Positions 63,465-64,000 of a stretch of DNA of 64,000 nt are shown here, piece by piece. A model generated the notes under the pieces. That model was given only the letters and a program-made list of their open reading frames with translations. It ran no database searches and was not told where the DNA came from. A program made the translations under genes and the position numbers. Each line of letters opens with the position of its first letter. The stretch's first letter is position 1. This stretch comes from Sporomusa termitida (GTDB taxonomy: Bacteria; Bacillota; Negativicutes; Sporomusales; Sporomusaceae), in the NCBI RefSeq assembly GCF_007641255.1, contig NZ_CP036259.1, positions 4,776,501 to 4,840,500 on the forward strand, in the 5' to 3' direction.

Positions 63465-63683
63465 TTAAACAGGATCATACCCGCCGGGATTAAACGGATG
63501 GCAGCGTAAAATACGCCGGATAGCCATCATCGAACCGCGGGCAACCCCATACTTTTCAATAGCTGTTAGTGCATACTCAGAGCATGTAGGCACAAACCGG
63601 CAGCTAGGCGGTTTTAACGGCGACAAAAACAGCCGGTAAAATTTTATAGTGCCGATAATAAAACAGGTTATAATCTTTTTCAT
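63465..63683 (-). CDS. yidD: Membrane protein insertion efficiency factor YidD
   Basis: 72 residues. [32 protein letters not shown] and [16 protein letters not shown] (split here) are the family signature with three conserved Cys. Overlaps the rnpA stop (four bases), upstream of yidC. Aids YidC. Confidence 0.95.
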   Translation of the reverse strand: MKKIITCFIIGTIKFYRLFLSPLKPPSCRFVPTCSEYALTAIEKYGVARGSMMAIRRILRCHPFNPGGYDPV

Positions 63684-64000
63684 AATTTTTCCGCCATCAG
63701 CTTAGCTTTAGAGCATATTTCAAGAAAAGCCTTAGTAGTCTGGGCCTGTCCAGCTTTAACCAACGGCTGACGGGCAACAAGAACTAAATCAACCCCATTC
63801 AGTATCTCGCCCTGATGAAGTCGATATGCTTCTCTTAACAAGCGTTTTAAGCGGTTGCGCACGACAGCAGGTCCTAAACGCTTGCCGGCAGCAAAACCAA
63901 TCCGGCGTTTGCCAGAACGATTCGGCAAAACATACAGCACCAACAACTTGTTGGTATAGGACTTGCCAGACCGGTATACTGCCTGAAAGCTTTTAGTTTG
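63680..64000 (-). CDS. rnpA: Ribonuclease P protein component (5' part outside the window)
   Basis: Protein subunit of RNase [25 protein letters not shown] is the signature basic RNR motif region. The frame is open to the window edge, and the residues before the annotated TTG ([13 protein letters not shown]) match the family, so the start lies beyond 64000. rpmH and dnaA are expected next. Confidence 0.95.
   Translation of the reverse strand, partial: QTKSFQAVYRSGKSYTNKLLVLYVLPNRSGKRRIGFAAGKRLGPAVVRNRLKRLLREAYRLHQGEILNGVDLVLVARQPLVKAGQAQTTKAFLEICSKAKLMAEKL

Overview
The window looks like chromosome from a spore-forming, anaerobic Negativicute (Sporomusa/Pelosinus-like Sporomusaceae). This rests on gene content and order only; no search was run. 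Pointers are the YyaC spore protease, KhpB/SpoIIIJ-type YidC, two tiny spore-type membrane proteins, selA/selB/selD/yedF, HydF, an oxalate/formate-type carrier and a LonC protease. The right edge (rnpA-yidD-yidC-khpB-mnmE-mnmG-rsmG-noc-parA-parB) is the classic left flank of oriC. The origin and dnaA should therefore lie just beyond base 64000. Nearly all core genes are on the minus strand, reading away from the origin.

Layout: 1-3070 holds a LytS/LytR-type two-component pair and a truncated Cache sensor. 3115-4365 is an OFA-family MFS carrier. 4681-4986 is a Lys-Glu-Val tRNA cluster. 5082-7701 is purA and purB. 8065-8534 holds two unannotated 38- and 33-residue membrane peptides, followed by a hemolysin III (PAQR) protein. 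9468-19491 is the replication/translation block (dnaB, lonC, rplI, gdpP, DUF2232, MazG-like, orphan histidine kinase, rpsR-ssb-rpsF). 19899-25092 holds ychF, DUF951, mscS, the selenium genes DUF3343-yedF-selD, and a CDF metal exporter under a NiCo riboswitch. 25397-32244 is a CBS-ACT protein and a branched-chain amino acid ABC system with two binding proteins. 32577-37630 is a three-gene archaeal-type glutamate synthase behind a ykkC-family (probably ppGpp) riboswitch. 37959-41240 is selB-selA. 41527-50490 holds yyaC, bactofilin, an M23 peptidase, DUF4446, DUF554, a TIGR01977-type desulfurase, hydF, aspA and parB-parA with two parS sites. 50716-53777 is a plus-strand cobalamin methionine synthase module. 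53984-64000 is noc, rsmG, mnmG, mnmE, cheV, a TSUP carrier, an unknown zinc-ribbon protein, khpB, yidC, yidD and partial rnpA.

How it fits together: nitrogen assimilation (glutamate synthase, branched-chain amino acid uptake) appears tuned to stringent-response signals through the riboswitch. Metal export is switched by Ni/Co. The selenium functions SelD/YedF/DUF3343 and SelA/SelB are both present but in separate clusters, and tRNA-Sec is not in the window. The most novel structures I see are a dispersed intergenic repeat (three clear copies, each ending in a terminator-like hairpin), a copy of it lodged between the NiCo riboswitch and its gene, the two tiny membrane proteins with candidate mother-cell sigma promoters, and an unrecognised zinc-ribbon protein beside khpB. 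No CRISPR, transposase or phage gene was seen.
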